From Hyaloperonospora brassicae (Eukaryota > Oomycota > Peronosporomycetes > Peronosporales > Peronosporaceae): a stretch of DNA of 64,000 bases. Shown here in pieces: positions 10,751-21,760 of the stretch; positions within the stretch are counted from its first letter, which is position 1, and every line of letters starts with the position of its first letter. Made by a program: the position numbers and the translations under genes. The notes beneath the pieces are model-generated. The model saw nothing but the letters and a program-made list of their open reading frames with translations. It ran no database searches and was not told the DNA's origin. The stretch spans positions 38,775-102,774 of the forward strand of contig CANTFL010000649.1 in NCBI GenBank assembly GCA_947650285.1. Direction: 5' to 3'.

Positions 10751-12133
10751 TCACTTGCTCGACCACGTGCGCTTTAGCTTTTGCGCCACGTACAAAATGG
10801 ACTTCACGCCTCCTGCCGTGGCAATGCCCTTGATACTTTGCGACCGACTTGACCGAAACACAATCGATGCAATCACGCGCTGCAGCTGCTTCTTGGTGAC
10901 AGGCTGGTGGGCGTGCGGTCCACGTGCGTGGGACTTGGCAGCCAGACGTCGCAGCACGTTGGACGGCAGTGCCTCGACAATGGACTGCCTCACGTCCGAG
11001 TTGGCGGTATTGGCAACGAGCGTGTCGACGTCAGAGATGGAACGGGACATGAACGGAGAGTTCTTGCGAAAGGAAACACCACAGCACTCATGGACCGATG
11101 AGACATACGCTGACGAGAAAGAAACGACAGACACCATCACAAGTAGACACGTACCTGAATGTTGCGGCGGTAGAGCTCCTGGAAGGCCTTGACATTGCCG
11201 TCGACGATGTTGCGCACCTTTTTCGGGTTCTCACCAAACGTCATCCGGAAGTCGCCCAAGTACGATATCCCTGCGATTTTCTGCATGCAAAAGCAGTCGT
11301 CGACGAGATGAGCTGTTTGCATCGCGCATCGATCAGCACATCGTCGCATTACGTCGCACTGACCATATACAGCTCATGCTCTGAAAACGTCTCGGGCAGA
11401 CAAAGCAGAGCATAGTGCAGCGCGTGGGACAAGTTCGTCGACGCCGCTGCCTGCATGCACTCGTTCGTAGCGAGAATCGTGACCTGCGTACACATCAATA
11501 GCCTCAACAGCGACGGCAAGTGAGCTCTCTCGTCCGTGTGTCCACAATGCACTCCAACTCGATCGATCGATCGATCTTCGTGCGTCAGTCGTGATGCACT
11601 GCGTACGGGTTTGTGCATGCGGCCGCTAAGATAGAGCGTCTTCCAGTGCGTCAGGTCTTCAAGCAGCGTCCGCGTGCTCACGACGCCGTATTTGACCAGT
11701 CGGGTCCCGAGCAGAGGACCTGTGAGAGGAACCTGTCGACCCAATGGCCACACACACAAATGAGATTAACTGCCGTCAGAAGCGCAGCGCACCTACATAG
11801 GCCCAGCAGCCGCTTCTTTGCCCATTCGCTCGCGCACTGCATTTTCGATACCATTGTGTTATAGTACACACCCGCACCCCACGTCTCCTGGAAGTCCGCG
11901 ACGGCCGCAGCGCCACAGTACTGGAGCATCGAGTAGTGGTGGGGATGGCGCGCGAGGTTCTGCTCGTGCCAGGCGCGCGCGTCGTCGACCGCGAGCACGA
12001 GGTCGACCATACTGGAGCGGGCGTCGTGGTTCGTCTGCTGGAACACGGCCGAGCCGTAGGCCATCGCGAAGGCCGTGCGCGGGAACGTCGCGTCCAGCGC
12101 CTGCGCCAGCGCCGCGGCGAAGCTGCGGGTCAT
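10751..12133 (-). CDS. TAM41: Mitochondrial phosphatidate cytidylyltransferase TAM41, array copy 1
   Basis: Five exons on the minus strand: 12133-11797, 11719-11607, 11483-11364, 11280-11155 and 11062-10751, with GT..AG introns of 77, 123, 83 and 92 bp, giving 335 residues. The first exon has the nucleotidyltransferase core of the Tam41/Mmp37 family (AMAYGSAVFQQ, then MVDLVLAVDD and WHEQNL..HPHHYS, GAGVYYNT). Later exons carry LVKYGVVSTRTLLEDL, GRMHKP and GISYLGDFRMTFGE, all typical of the family. The enzyme makes CDP-diacylglycerol from phosphatidic acid at the inner mitochondrial membrane for cardiolipin synthesis. All splice junctions keep frame and match the other intact copies. Confidence 0.87.
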
Positions 12134-12782
12134 GCGTTTTGACACGGGTGGACGTGGAAGGGTGTGGTGCACATCAATTGTCGTGTATCTGGTATGGTTG
12201 ACCGTAATTGGGCGGTCCGAGCATGTGTTGGGATAGCGGTCGATCTGTGTATCGATTTAGAAGGGGTTGAGAATAGATGCGAGGGACAGAAGCTGTGGCT
12301 TTATACGGTGCCACAGCATCTCGTTTGTTTTCAGTAGCTCGTTCCGACTGTTGCAACCCTCTGACAATCGATAACTGCCAGCACCTGCAAGCACATCGGT
12401 TTGTGTTTCTCGAGTCGTGCGGGATCGGCTGCTCACGAGACTTCAAGTCGATGTCGGGGCGGGGGAACGGGCTCGGGAAAGGACTTGATTCCTCATGAGC
12501 TCAACCTGCATCACACCATTGTGGTGCGAGCGCAAAGACGCCGTGTGTCGAGGCATCCAGTTTGCTTCGTCTTAATGTGGCTGGTGCTTCCATACGACAG
12601 GCGTACGTCCATTCAGTGCGTTCGCTTGTGTGAATAGGATAGAGCCGCTTCCGTGGCTCAAGCAGCTTCTTTACACGTCTGTCTCAAATTGTTCACCTTA
12701 GATCCTAGCGACGACTCGCTGCCCCCCCGACGGACTGCCACAAATCTCAGCCGGACCCGGCGCTCTAGTTCTAATCGACGAA
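12134..12782. other. TAM41 upstream region, no gene seen
   Basis: Conserved with 23,141-23,760, with 34,073-34,353 (truncated there) and, inverted, with 55,562-56,210. Only short overlapping frames are present, and none keeps its frame across the copies. Confidence 0.5.
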
Positions 12783-12800
12783 CTTCTAGAGAGATCGTGC

Positions 12801-13034
12801 CGCCAGCTACGGGCAATTGCAATACGCGAGCATCGAGCCGCGGCTACTGCTGTACGAGGGGCCCGACTTCATGCATGTCTTGAACTACTGATTCAAGAGC
12901 CCCGTGGACACCCGCCCTACGCGGGTGTCAGCCACGATCCGCTGCCGCGACCGGCGCTCATATCCTGGCTCAGGACTTTTCAGACATCTTGCCCACATTA
13001 AATATGTCAATAGATGATCATGAAACTCCTCCTC
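12801..13034 (+). mobile_element. 5'-truncated LINE fragment with 18-bp target duplication
   Basis: Contains the last codons and the 3' tail of a non-LTR retrotransposon ORF2, the same end as in the larger fragment at 13,231-14,193. It is flanked by perfect copies of CTTCTAGAGAGATCGTGC at 12,783-12,800 and 13,035-13,052. The paralogous site at about 23,795 has a single near-identical word and no insert. The same 234-bp insertion with the same duplication occurs inverted at 55,310-55,543, so it predates the split of those two copies. Confidence 0.85.
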
Positions 13035-13230
13035 CTTCTAGAGAGATCGTGCACATCATCATAATGGGTGATGGACAGACAAGTTTTTGCTCTCCTCTGC
13101 TTCAGGATGTAAATAGTCCCATCTGGCGACCAGGTGCTGCGGGACAAATCGCTCTTCGGTAAGGGATGCAGGATCGCTGAGACGCCTTGCGATAGACTCG
13201 AGTGTCCTGTGCTCTGTCAATCGATGAAAG

Positions 13231-14193
13231 ACCAGAATTAAGGGGGTCGCCTGAGCAAGTGTCTAACTACTGGGAGCATTCGCACCATCGTACCTTGGTG
13301 TTTCATGCCCACCCGGAGCTTCACCGTTTCCCTTGGAGTGTGCCAGAGACGGTGGCCAATGTAGATGTGTGGACAACACTTATGAAGCAAGCGTTTCACG
13401 TTCATAAACGCCTTCTGCACCCTGGCCTCCAGTCCTGGTTGAAGGCCTATGACGCGCAGGCGGTATCGAATAGTTGGCAGTCAGCTGCATCAAATCAAAC
13501 GCCTTCCCAAGTTTGGAAACACGCAAACGGGCTAACGGAGTATCAAGTCTGGACATGCTATCGTATCGCGACAAAGCAGCTAAATCTATACCATGCCGGT
13601 CGCACGCTGGACAACAGTTGTCGTACGGTGCTGCACTGCCGAGGACGCAAAGAGACAGCGGCGCACATTTTCTGGGAGTGCCCAATCGCGCAAGCGTGTT
13701 GGTGTCACTTGATAGGACACTGGACCGGTGGGGGTGCGACGAACGCAGTTCTTTCCACCTTCTTTCAGCACTGCGCCAATCGCAAAGCCCCGCCCATTCC
13801 ACATCAGCTGAGTTTGCGGTTGCAAAGCCGTTTTCAAGATGACTCTGACGCCGCAGCAACAGAATTCGAACGGATCTGGTTCATATTAAGCTCCATCTGC
13901 CAAGAACATTTGTGGACCGAGCGGAACTCGGCGGTCTTTAGAGGAGCCGTGACTACTCCATCCGCAAGTGTCCAAAGGTACTGGACACGCGGTGTTCGCC
14001 AGCTACGGGCAATTGCAATACGCGAGCATCGAGCCGCGGCTACGGCCGTACGAGGGCCCGACTTCATGCCTGTCTTGAACTACTGATTCAAGAGCCCCGT
14101 GGACACCCGCCCTACGCGGGTGTCAGCCACGATCCGCTGCCGCGACCGGCGCTCATATCCTGGCTCAGGACTTTTCAGACATCTTGCCCTCAT
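13231..14193 (+). mobile_element. 5'-truncated LINE ORF2 fragment (RT C-terminal zinc-binding part)
   Basis: An open frame enters from the flank and reads through to a stop at 14,084-14,086, giving about 285 element-derived residues. It shows the zf-RVT type cysteine/histidine pattern (LHCRGRK, ETAAHIFWECP, CWCHL) found after the reverse transcriptase of LINE elements; no RT catalytic motif remains. The 3' tail matches the fragment at 12,801-13,034 up to CATTAA. The insert sits between two imperfect copies of a long direct repeat, 13,160-13,230 and 14,194-14,262 (about 70 bp). The inverted copy at 54.4 kb has this word only once. Confidence 0.8.
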
Positions 14194-14608
14194 TAAGGGA
14201 TCAGGTCACTGAGATGACCTTGCGATAGACTCAGTCTCCTGTGCTCTGTCAATCGATGAAAGGAACGAGGCGGTCTATACAACGCGCGACTGTGGCTTCT
14301 CTTCGACTGGTTTTTGTGCTACATATGGTATGCAAGAATCAAGTTGAGAAGCTGGTCTCCACTGAGCTGATTTCTGGTCTCAGATGGCATATTGAGCTGC
14401 ATACTATGGCAAGGACGATTGTAAGGATAAGAGCAGTGAAACGCACCTTCCAGTCTTGTGGCCATACGGTAGACACCGGACGCATGTCCCGAAAGCAGGG
14501 CTCAAACCGCACGCTGGATGATGGGCGCACTGCATCTCCGAGGCCCCCACTTCACCTCATTCCCACATTCACCCTCCAGCGAACACTCCTCCACACCCAC
14601 AGTGAGCA

Positions 14609-15073
14609 ATGCGTCTTGTTCACGCCGTGCTCCTGCCTGGCATCGTCGTCTTCGTGTCCACGGCGACTCTGCTACAAGCCCATGCTCTTCGTGGCGATGT
14701 GATGGATGATCCGGTGAGTGGCCTTCGCACCACTGGCGCGGAAGCGACCGCCGTGCATGAGAGTAGAATGGCTTTTGATCCATATAGAGAGATCGAGGCA
14801 ATCAAGGATCTGATCCGGCCAAGCAGGTGGTTAGGGGAGATCCCTAAAGAGGCGATGGATATAGCTGAAGAAAAGCTGGGAGGCATCTTCAAACATTTAT
14901 GGGATGAATGGTATCCGTTTAATGCTGGCGCAACTTATGATGACTTCACCAGCTCCGCTCACGGCAGTCGATGGACATCGGCTGTCGATTCAGTCAATGG
15001 CGAACTTGGGAACCAGCACTTCAATCACGAAGATTTTAAGTACCTGAAAGCGGAAGGTGAACGACGAAGTTAG
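14609..15073 (+). CDS. Secreted RxLR-like effector candidate 1
   Basis: 154 residues in one exon. A signal peptide covers residues 1 to about 25 (MRLVHAVLLPGIVVFV core, likely cleavage after QAHA). A short region follows with a degenerate RxLR-like motif (SGLRTTGAE at about 37-45) and an ESR that could stand for the EER part. The C-terminal domain from about residue 54 is charged and helical-looking, with a LWDEWYPF segment and ending FKYLKAEGERRS. It resembles effector 3 at 53.6 kb only weakly across this domain, although promoter, signal peptide and 3' flank are near-identical. It presumably acts in the host plant cell after secretion. The first ATG after a conserved upstream region was chosen as the start. 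Whether it is a translocated effector is inference from the layout. Confidence 0.7.
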   Translation: MRLVHAVLLPGIVVFVSTATLLQAHALRGDVMDDPVSGLRTTGAEATAVHESRMAFDPYREIEAIKDLIRPSRWLGEIPKEAMDIAEEKLGGIFKHLWDEWYPFNAGATYDDFTSSAHGSRWTSAVDSVNGELGNQHFNHEDFKYLKAEGERRS

Positions 15074-15502
15074 TGGCGCGGAGAACGAGGCGACCGTAGA
15101 AATACTGTAGCGTCGTTAACGCGTTGCACTGACAGACGAATCATATACTGGAGAGTGAATTTGGCTTGATTGGTTTTGTTGCTTTATTCCGCTTTCTCTG
15201 TCATGGTTTTGTTTCCTGCTTTTTTGGAACATAGCATTCAACGCTCGCGGTGTGTCCCTTATCGTTCAGTGTAAGTCACGCCACTCGTGAGCGTTCGCTT
15301 GTAGGAAAGACTTACTGGTTCGCAGGTTTTCTGGTATGGGCTGCCACAAGCACCAAATGCACATCAACTAGAACCGACCGTAACAACAAATACGAGTACT
15401 ACTTTCCACACGTAATACTACTAATTTTTACCACCACTACATGTAATACTACTACTTTTCACCACCACTACTCCTGCTCTGTCATCCGCGTAGCCACACC
15501 CC

Positions 15503-16245
15503 ATGAACCTCGCGGCGTCTCTCGCGCTGCTCCTCGCGACGTGCAGTGCCGCGCACGAACTCAGCGGCGTCGTGCGCCCGCGCGCGTCCACTGCTGAACC
15601 GGTAGAGCCGCTGGTCGTGCAACTCGACGGCGGCGCGCAGACGGCGTTCGTGCGGGCGGACGGCCCGTTCCGCTTCGCCGACGTCGCTATCGGTCGCCAC
15701 GTCGTGAGCATTCCGTCCACGGCGCTGCTCTTCGGGCAGTTCCAAGTGGACATCGAAGCCGACGGAGCGGTGCGCGTGCGCGAGGCTGCGTACGTGGGCG
15801 CTCCGTGGACGGCCGCGAGGTATCCGCTGGAGGCGGAGCCCGTGAAGGCGCTCGAGTACTTTGACCCGCGCGAGAAGTTCAACGTGCTGACGCTGGGGAT
15901 GAACCCGTCGTTCTTGACGATCATTGTGCCCATTGGGCTCTTGTACGTGCTGCCGAAGCTGACGGCCGGAATGGGTACGTTTGTCGGGCGAGCGGTGGAT
16001 TGTTTGGGTCTTTGGGGTCTTTGGGGGCCGCATTTTTGGGTCCCGCGCTGGGTCGTCGTTGGTTACTGATTTGTATGTGTTTGGTGTGTTTGGTGCGTTT
16101 GGTGCGTTTGTTGTCGGTATGTGGAGTAGACCCGGACGACGTGAAGAAAGCCCAAGAGGAGATGGGGTCGGCCGACCCGTCGTCGTTGCTGGCGGGCATG
16201 CTGGGCGGTGGACAGCCGAACGCCGACGACAGTGACGACGACTAG
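15503..16245 (+). CDS. EMC7: ER membrane protein complex subunit 7, array copy 2
   Basis: Exons 15503-15974 and 16130-16245 around a 155-bp intron; 195 residues. It differs from copy 1 by a few residues (for example CSAA for CSSA at the signal peptide end, and DGPFRF in place of DGSFRF). The acceptor is TAG rather than CAG. The intron sequence and the shortened upstream region (the stretch seen at 3,340-4,330 is absent) are shared with the inverted copy at 52.4-53.2 kb, not with copies 1 and 3. Coding potential is intact. Confidence 0.87.
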
Positions 16246-16777
16246 CTGGGTGGGGCGAAGCGGGACTGGGGTGAAGCGGAACTGGGTGTTCTTCATTGAT
16301 GGGCTTGCAGCTTGTGGACGGAGGCAGTGAATGTCTCTTGTCGTGGAAGTGAGTAGCTCCACGGACCTGTGTGGCTCCGTTGCGGTGCTCGCGGTCTGCC
16401 AGTTGTGTGCAGTGGGGTTTTGTTGGCTGCACTTTTGTGCGGCACAAGTGGCTCATTGTTGCAGGAAGAGAGAGGTATTGCGCTGCTGTCTGCATGTGGT
16501 GGCTGTCGTTTCGTTCAGTTGGCTCGTGCTGCGCAGTGGCTCAGGATGAAACAAATACAGTGGTCGCGAACATGGCACTATCCTTTCCACCACCACACTC
16601 TCTCTTGACTCGGGTTTCAACATAATCGGATGGAAAGCAAAGGATAACGTTACTACTTTTGGAGCACACACATCTCCACGGCCGCCCGTCGACGAAAGAG
16701 CACACGATAGAGTAAATTGGAAAGGGACATGTGGACTGCAGTGAAGTAGCTAATGATCATCCACACGTCGGCTGCGT

Positions 16778-18148
16778 CTATTCCTCGGCACTCTTTTTCT
16801 TCTTGTGCTTCTTCTTCTTCTTCTTCTCCTTGTCGTCCTTCTTGTCGCCTTCGTCCTCCTCCACTTCCGTCGCCTTCTTCTTCTTGTGCTTCTTCTCCTT
16901 CTTCACCTTTGGCGCCGCCTCCGTCTCCTCCGCCTCCTCCTCAGCCTTTCGCTTCTTGCTCGACACTGTCATATCTGCATCGGCATTGTACGACGTGCTC
17001 GTCTCCGTCTTCGTATACTTCTTGGCCTCGTTCTTGACCTTCCCGTTGCTATTGGGGACGCCCGAGAAGCCGTTCTCGAGCTGCCGCATGCGGGCCTCCA
17101 CCTTGGCGCGGTTGTCAAAGCCAATCGTGGCTTCAGTCGCGTCTCCCAGTGCGTCCACGCGCACAGCCAGAGCCGTCTTGGCAGCCAGCACGCGAGAGAT
17201 CTTGCCCTTGTGCTTCGGCGCCGTCTGGCCGATGAGCGACGCGTGGTAGATGAGCCCGTACTTGGGCGTGTCGTGCTTGGTCTTGAGCGCACGGAAGAGC
17301 GCCTTCTCGGCGCCGAGGATCTGCACCGTACTGGCCGGGTGCTTGGCCAGGTTCATCAGACTGCCAGCGTGGGCAATCAGACGCGCGCCGACGAGCTCCC
17401 CCACCATGACCGTGAGGTTCGGGGCAATGGCGTTCATGCGGTTCTTCAAGTAGTCAAAGAGCTGCGCACGGTACTCGGTGAGCGAGATCACTTGCTCGCA
17501 CAGCGCCGAGATGTTGGCCACGTCTTCCTGGGAAACGTCCGTGCCCATGGACACCTCGCACACCTCGCGCATCGACGGCTCCACGTCTTCAGGCAGCACA
17601 TCGGAAAGGTCCAGACTCTTGACCTGCGACCGCACGCCCATCTTGATCACGCACTTGGCGTACTGCAGATTGTCCGTCACGATCTTGCCCATCTCGGGAA
17701 AGTGCCAGCCAAACCACTCGCGCACGCGCATCGAGTACGTGTTGATCTCCTTGTCGAGCTCGTCCAGCAATCCGATCGCCTGCACGATCATCGTGTCCAC
17801 CTTGTCGGCGCTAAACTTGAGCTTGTAGCGCGACAGCGAGTGCGACAGCCCGAGCGTCATGGCCTTCAGGTCGTCGTCCTCGAGCCCCGTGATGAGCGTG
17901 TCCATGTTCGCCCGAATGCCGCGCATGATCTCGTGCACGGCGCTGTCATTGACGCACGCGATGCTGAGCTTCTCCTTTATCAGCGCGCCCAGCGCCTTGT
18001 CCGACACGGCCAACTTGTCCTTCAACCCCGCGTCGACCACGTGCTTCTTCAGCAACTTGCGCAGCGATTTGCCCATCTTGCCGTCCACCATGTCGGTTGC
18101 GGCCGCCACAGCTTCCGTCGTGTCTTTGAACGCGTTCAGCTTCTTGAG
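16778..18148 (-). pseudogene. NOP58: NOP58 fragment, 5'-truncated (array copy 2)
   Basis: Open from the joint to the stop codon, so the Nop domain and lysine-rich tail are unbroken (about 457 codons). It lacks roughly the first 43 codons, the start codon and the promoter. The sequence upstream of the joint offers only GTG in frame, and the nearby ATG (in CCATGG) is in another frame. Translation could begin only at an internal methionine (in TDMVDGK) and would lack the N-terminal domain. A few substitutions distinguish it (DLSDVL, VEPSM). Confidence 0.88.
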
Positions 18149-20552
18149 CCACACCACACCGGTCCGTCCATGGCACCGAACGGTTCATCACTGGCAGCAT
18201 ACACTTCGTCATCAAGCGCGATGCCACCATAAGAGGTATCGAATATCATACACGGGATGGAGTCATTTATTTGTTCTTTGCAACTTTCATGTCATACATA
18301 CGCAGTCGAAATAATGTCATACGCAGTCGAAATGCAGATGGACGCAGCTTCCACCGTTTACTCGTAGATTGCTATCAGTAGTGAGGTAGATCAAGCTGAT
18401 GTGATTAGTGTATACTATGACATTAAACTCAAAACGCATGGTTCGATATTGTCGAAGACGCTCAATGCTCGACAGTGGCTACAACTCCATATTCCCCTCG
18501 TGTAGATAGATGACTAGGTGCTATTTGAACTTGCGGGATTTGCCCGCCAACATGTTTACCTCTTCACACTTGTGCCCACCGAGCTATGGTCCACTTGCAT
18601 CGGCGTATGGGTGACACGGCCTGTCAAGGCGGGATACGAAAGATAAACTCCATCTGGAATTTTTCTGGTTAAATGGCTCGAACGCTTCTACTTCACTGGG
18701 CAACCAGATGACTGAACGATGTTGTGCTCGTTGAACGTTCAACGATGAAGTGGATGGCATAGCGTCATTTTGTTTGGCAGCATCTCACGGTAGTAGTTAC
18801 CCATTACCAAAAGAGACGCTTTTCTTTGCGCATCTCGATTCGTTGGATTGCTCAATGGTTCTTTGATTGCGGTTATAAGTTTTCGTCGAACGAAAAGGAT
18901 AACCGGTGCAGTTCACCTCTTTACTTACAAAATGGCACTGTTTGCCATTCAGTGATTAAATGTTCTTGTTAGTGTTGAGCTGTCCACCACAACGTACAAA
19001 TGGTACAGGAGCTTTAGTTCATCTCCAGGACACACTAATCTCTTGCATCACATCTTCCTCAACGTCCACAATGATATCGAACTGTTTAAGTAAACCTCGA
19101 CTTATTGCCATTGCATCCTTGCTTTGCCCGACAACACGGAAGCGATGATGCGTTATTACTGACTCCGACGTCAACTTCGCACAGCGAAACTAGAGTACTG
19201 GTGTGCCTTTGATCGGTTGTCAACGTCCATCTTCTCGAACACATCGGCGAGGATGGTACCATCGTGTGTCTGACTACTGCACTGGATTGAGCACTGCTTG
19301 GTTAGTAATACTGCGAAAACATTTTCGGTAAACGCACATAAGTAATGATTATATACACGGACACGCACATCGATGCAGAGTGAATATATAATATCTTCGT
19401 TCGTTGCACTTGGCTGGACTTGCCCGATACGCTTGCATCCCTCGTCAGTGACCATATCTCTTGTCTCAGGAAGTCGGAAGTTGTCTTCGTCTCGTGCCTT
19501 TCTTCCCACTGTATGTCTGCGGTCCGTGGTTCTTTTTGCGCTCAACCTGCTTATTTTCTCGTCTCGTTTCATGAGTGGTAAACAATCGACTGGATTCCGA
19601 TTCTGCGTTGTGCAAACACGTCACGGGACACGTGCGCCACATTTTGTTCCCGTTGCCATCCGACTCTGACGTACAGTCGTTGCCCACAGTTCCACTTGTG
19701 ACGACTGCCCTTGGTTCCGTGCTTCATCTCTTGTCAAAATTGATCTGTTTGTGACAATTTTGCGCTGTACGACCCTCACGCGATGTCGCCGTGTAGTTTT
19801 TTGCTCGTATATCTCAATTGAACAGCTGTCGAAAACGGTGCAGGACTAGTACACAATATGGTACCATCCTCCTGCATGGCCACAGGAACTCTGGAACATT
19901 CTGAAACTTTTGAGACCATCTGGCGTTGCCGCCCCCGCTGTCGAGATCCGCTTATTGACAGTTCTGGAACACTCTCCGCGATTATGCTCCAAGGTCGGTA
20001 TCGCATCCAGAAGAACACACTCTTATAGGCCATAGAACAGCCTCGAAAGTAGTAGTAGTAGTGATATTTTTTTCCAATCATGGATTACCATCGTTCAATA
20101 TAATCGCGTATATTATCTTCAAAAATAGGAATACCTGTATCGACATACATCGAAAGTAAAAACATCGAGCGGTGTCATCCCAAAACCAACAGAACGATTA
20201 TCAACGTTTGCACTGTTCCTTGTCGTTGGGCACCTTTTGTCCAAATGCAACATGGTTCGACGAAACGCTGTCCTGTAGTCAAACAAATGCACCTCTCTGA
20301 TCCATCTGGCAGACTAAAGCTACAAAAACACCTCTCGGATCCCTGCGGCATTATATCGCTATTGTGCCAACACCAACAGCGCCAACGCGCCACCACCTTC
20401 TCGATTGATCCCGAAACCAGCAAGTCCTTCTCATAATCCCCAATTCACCCACCCACTCACTCCATCACCCACCCACTCACTCCACCACCCACCCACTCAC
20501 TCCATCACCCACCCACTCACTCCATCACTCTCTCATTCACCCACTTTCCCCC
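18149..20552. other. HSPBP1 upstream flank, no intact gene (array copy 2)
   Basis: Counterpart of 7,145-9,558. Near 20,290-20,340 it carries the short variant shared with the inverted copy (59.0 kb): a GATCC-containing word replaces the segment found in copies 1 and 3. The 20-bp CACTCACTCC repeat is at about 20,445-20,530. Confidence 0.6.
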
Positions 20553-21590
20553 ATGGCCGGCGTCGACCCAGCGAAATGGCAGGCGCTGCTCAAGTGGACC
20601 ATGAAGCACACGTCGGACGGCACGACGCCGAGCCCCGCGACGCCCATCTCGGCCGACAAGCGCCGCTTCCTCGAGCAGGTGATGGCCGAAGCAGTGCTCG
20701 ACGAGAACGAGCGCGTGCGCGACATCCTCCGCATCGTACGGGGCGAACACCCGCGTCACGTCTTCAACAGCGCATTAGCGGCCGACACGTTATCCATAGA
20801 CACAAACAGCGCCAAAGACGCCAACGACACTGACGACACTGACGACGACGAAGCGCTCGCGCTGTACCGAGAGGCGCTGCTCGAAGAGCTCGTGACCCGC
20901 GTGGATCAGGTGGACACTGCACAGAACTTGTGCAAAATGGACGGCCTCGCAGTGCTGCTGCACGTGCTGCGCACGGACGCGCGGCCGTCGACCCGTGCGC
21001 GGGCGGCAGAGGTCTGCGCGGTCGTCGTGCAGAACAACCCGTTCTGTCAGGACGCAGCGCTGGCCGCGGGACTGCTCGAGGCGCTCTGCGCGGTGGCGCG
21101 AACAGACGAAGACGTGACGTGTCGCGTGAAGGCGCTGCTGGGGATCTCGTGCCTCGTGCGCCACTGCGACGCAGCTGAGACGACGTTCCTCAGCGACACG
21201 TGCAACGGCCTCGCGCTCTTGCGGGACCACGTGGCAATGGCGTCGGACCTGCGGCTGCAGCGCAAGGCGCTCTTCTTCTTGCGGTATCTGATCGGCAGCA
21301 AGCAGGTGACGGCGCACGCGGTGCTCGAGATGGACTTTTACGTGCAGAGCGCTGCCGCGTTTATCCTGCACGAGGACGTGGACCTGTGTGAAAGCGCTGC
21401 CGACCGACTGGCGGCGTTTGCACTGCTGGGGCCCGAGTTTTTGGCGGCCTGCACGCAGCCCGAGCTCGACGTGGTGGGGAAGTGCGACGAGCGCCTGAGC
21501 CGGATCGATGCGCTTGCGCTCGAGCAACGGGAGTTGGCACAGGAGACGCGGGATCGGGTCGAGCGATTGAAGATGGTGCTCACTGCGTAG
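20553..21590 (+). CDS. HSPBP1: Hsp70 nucleotide exchange factor, HSPBP1/Fes1 family, array copy 2
   Basis: 345 residues, no intron, same frame and length as copy 1. It has the most amino-acid changes of the four copies, all clustered between about residues 219 and 288: TCNGLA for TCDGLA, FLRYL for FLQYL, KQVTAHAVLEM for KRATAHAVREM, and AADRLA for AADGLA. The clustering suggests a short conversion tract or relaxed constraint. The open frame shows no damage. Confidence 0.85.
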   Translation: MAGVDPAKWQALLKWTMKHTSDGTTPSPATPISADKRRFLEQVMAEAVLDENERVRDILRIVRGEHPRHVFNSALAADTLSIDTNSAKDANDTDDTDDDEALALYREALLEELVTRVDQVDTAQNLCKMDGLAVLLHVLRTDARPSTRARAAEVCAVVVQNNPFCQDAALAAGLLEALCAVARTDEDVTCRVKALLGISCLVRHCDAAETTFLSDTCNGLALLRDHVAMASDLRLQRKALFFLRYLIGSKQVTAHAVLEMDFYVQSAAAFILHEDVDLCESAADRLAAFALLGPEFLAACTQPELDVVGKCDERLSRIDALALEQRELAQETRDRVERLKMVLTA

Positions 21591-21760
21591 GGGCACTAGA
21601 GACAGTCAGTCGGCAATGAGTGAGTGAGTGAGTGAGTGAGTGAGTGAGTGAGTGAGTGGATCCAACGTGGCGGTGCGTGTTGCTAGTGCGACGTACGCTT
21701 AGCTGCTCAAACCTGTGCGGCTGTCTGGTCGACACAGACAGAGCTCAGACCGGTGCAATG

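Larger units (their letters stand above)
7145..18148. repeat. Tandem amplicon, full unit (HSPBP1, TAM41, effector, EMC7, truncated NOP58)
   Basis: About 11,004 bp from joint to joint. It holds HSPBP1 copy 1, TAM41 copy 1, two LINE fragments, effector 1, EMC7 copy 2 and truncated NOP58 copy 2. The spacer between TAM41 and EMC7, including the first LINE fragment, is closest to the inverted copy at 52-56 kb. Confidence 0.85.

Noticed and set aside
13202..14086. A 294-residue host gene
   Set aside because: The residues carry the zinc-binding C-terminal part of a LINE ORF2, start inside the flanking repeat with a non-ATG codon, and share the LINE tail; read as a transposon fragment.
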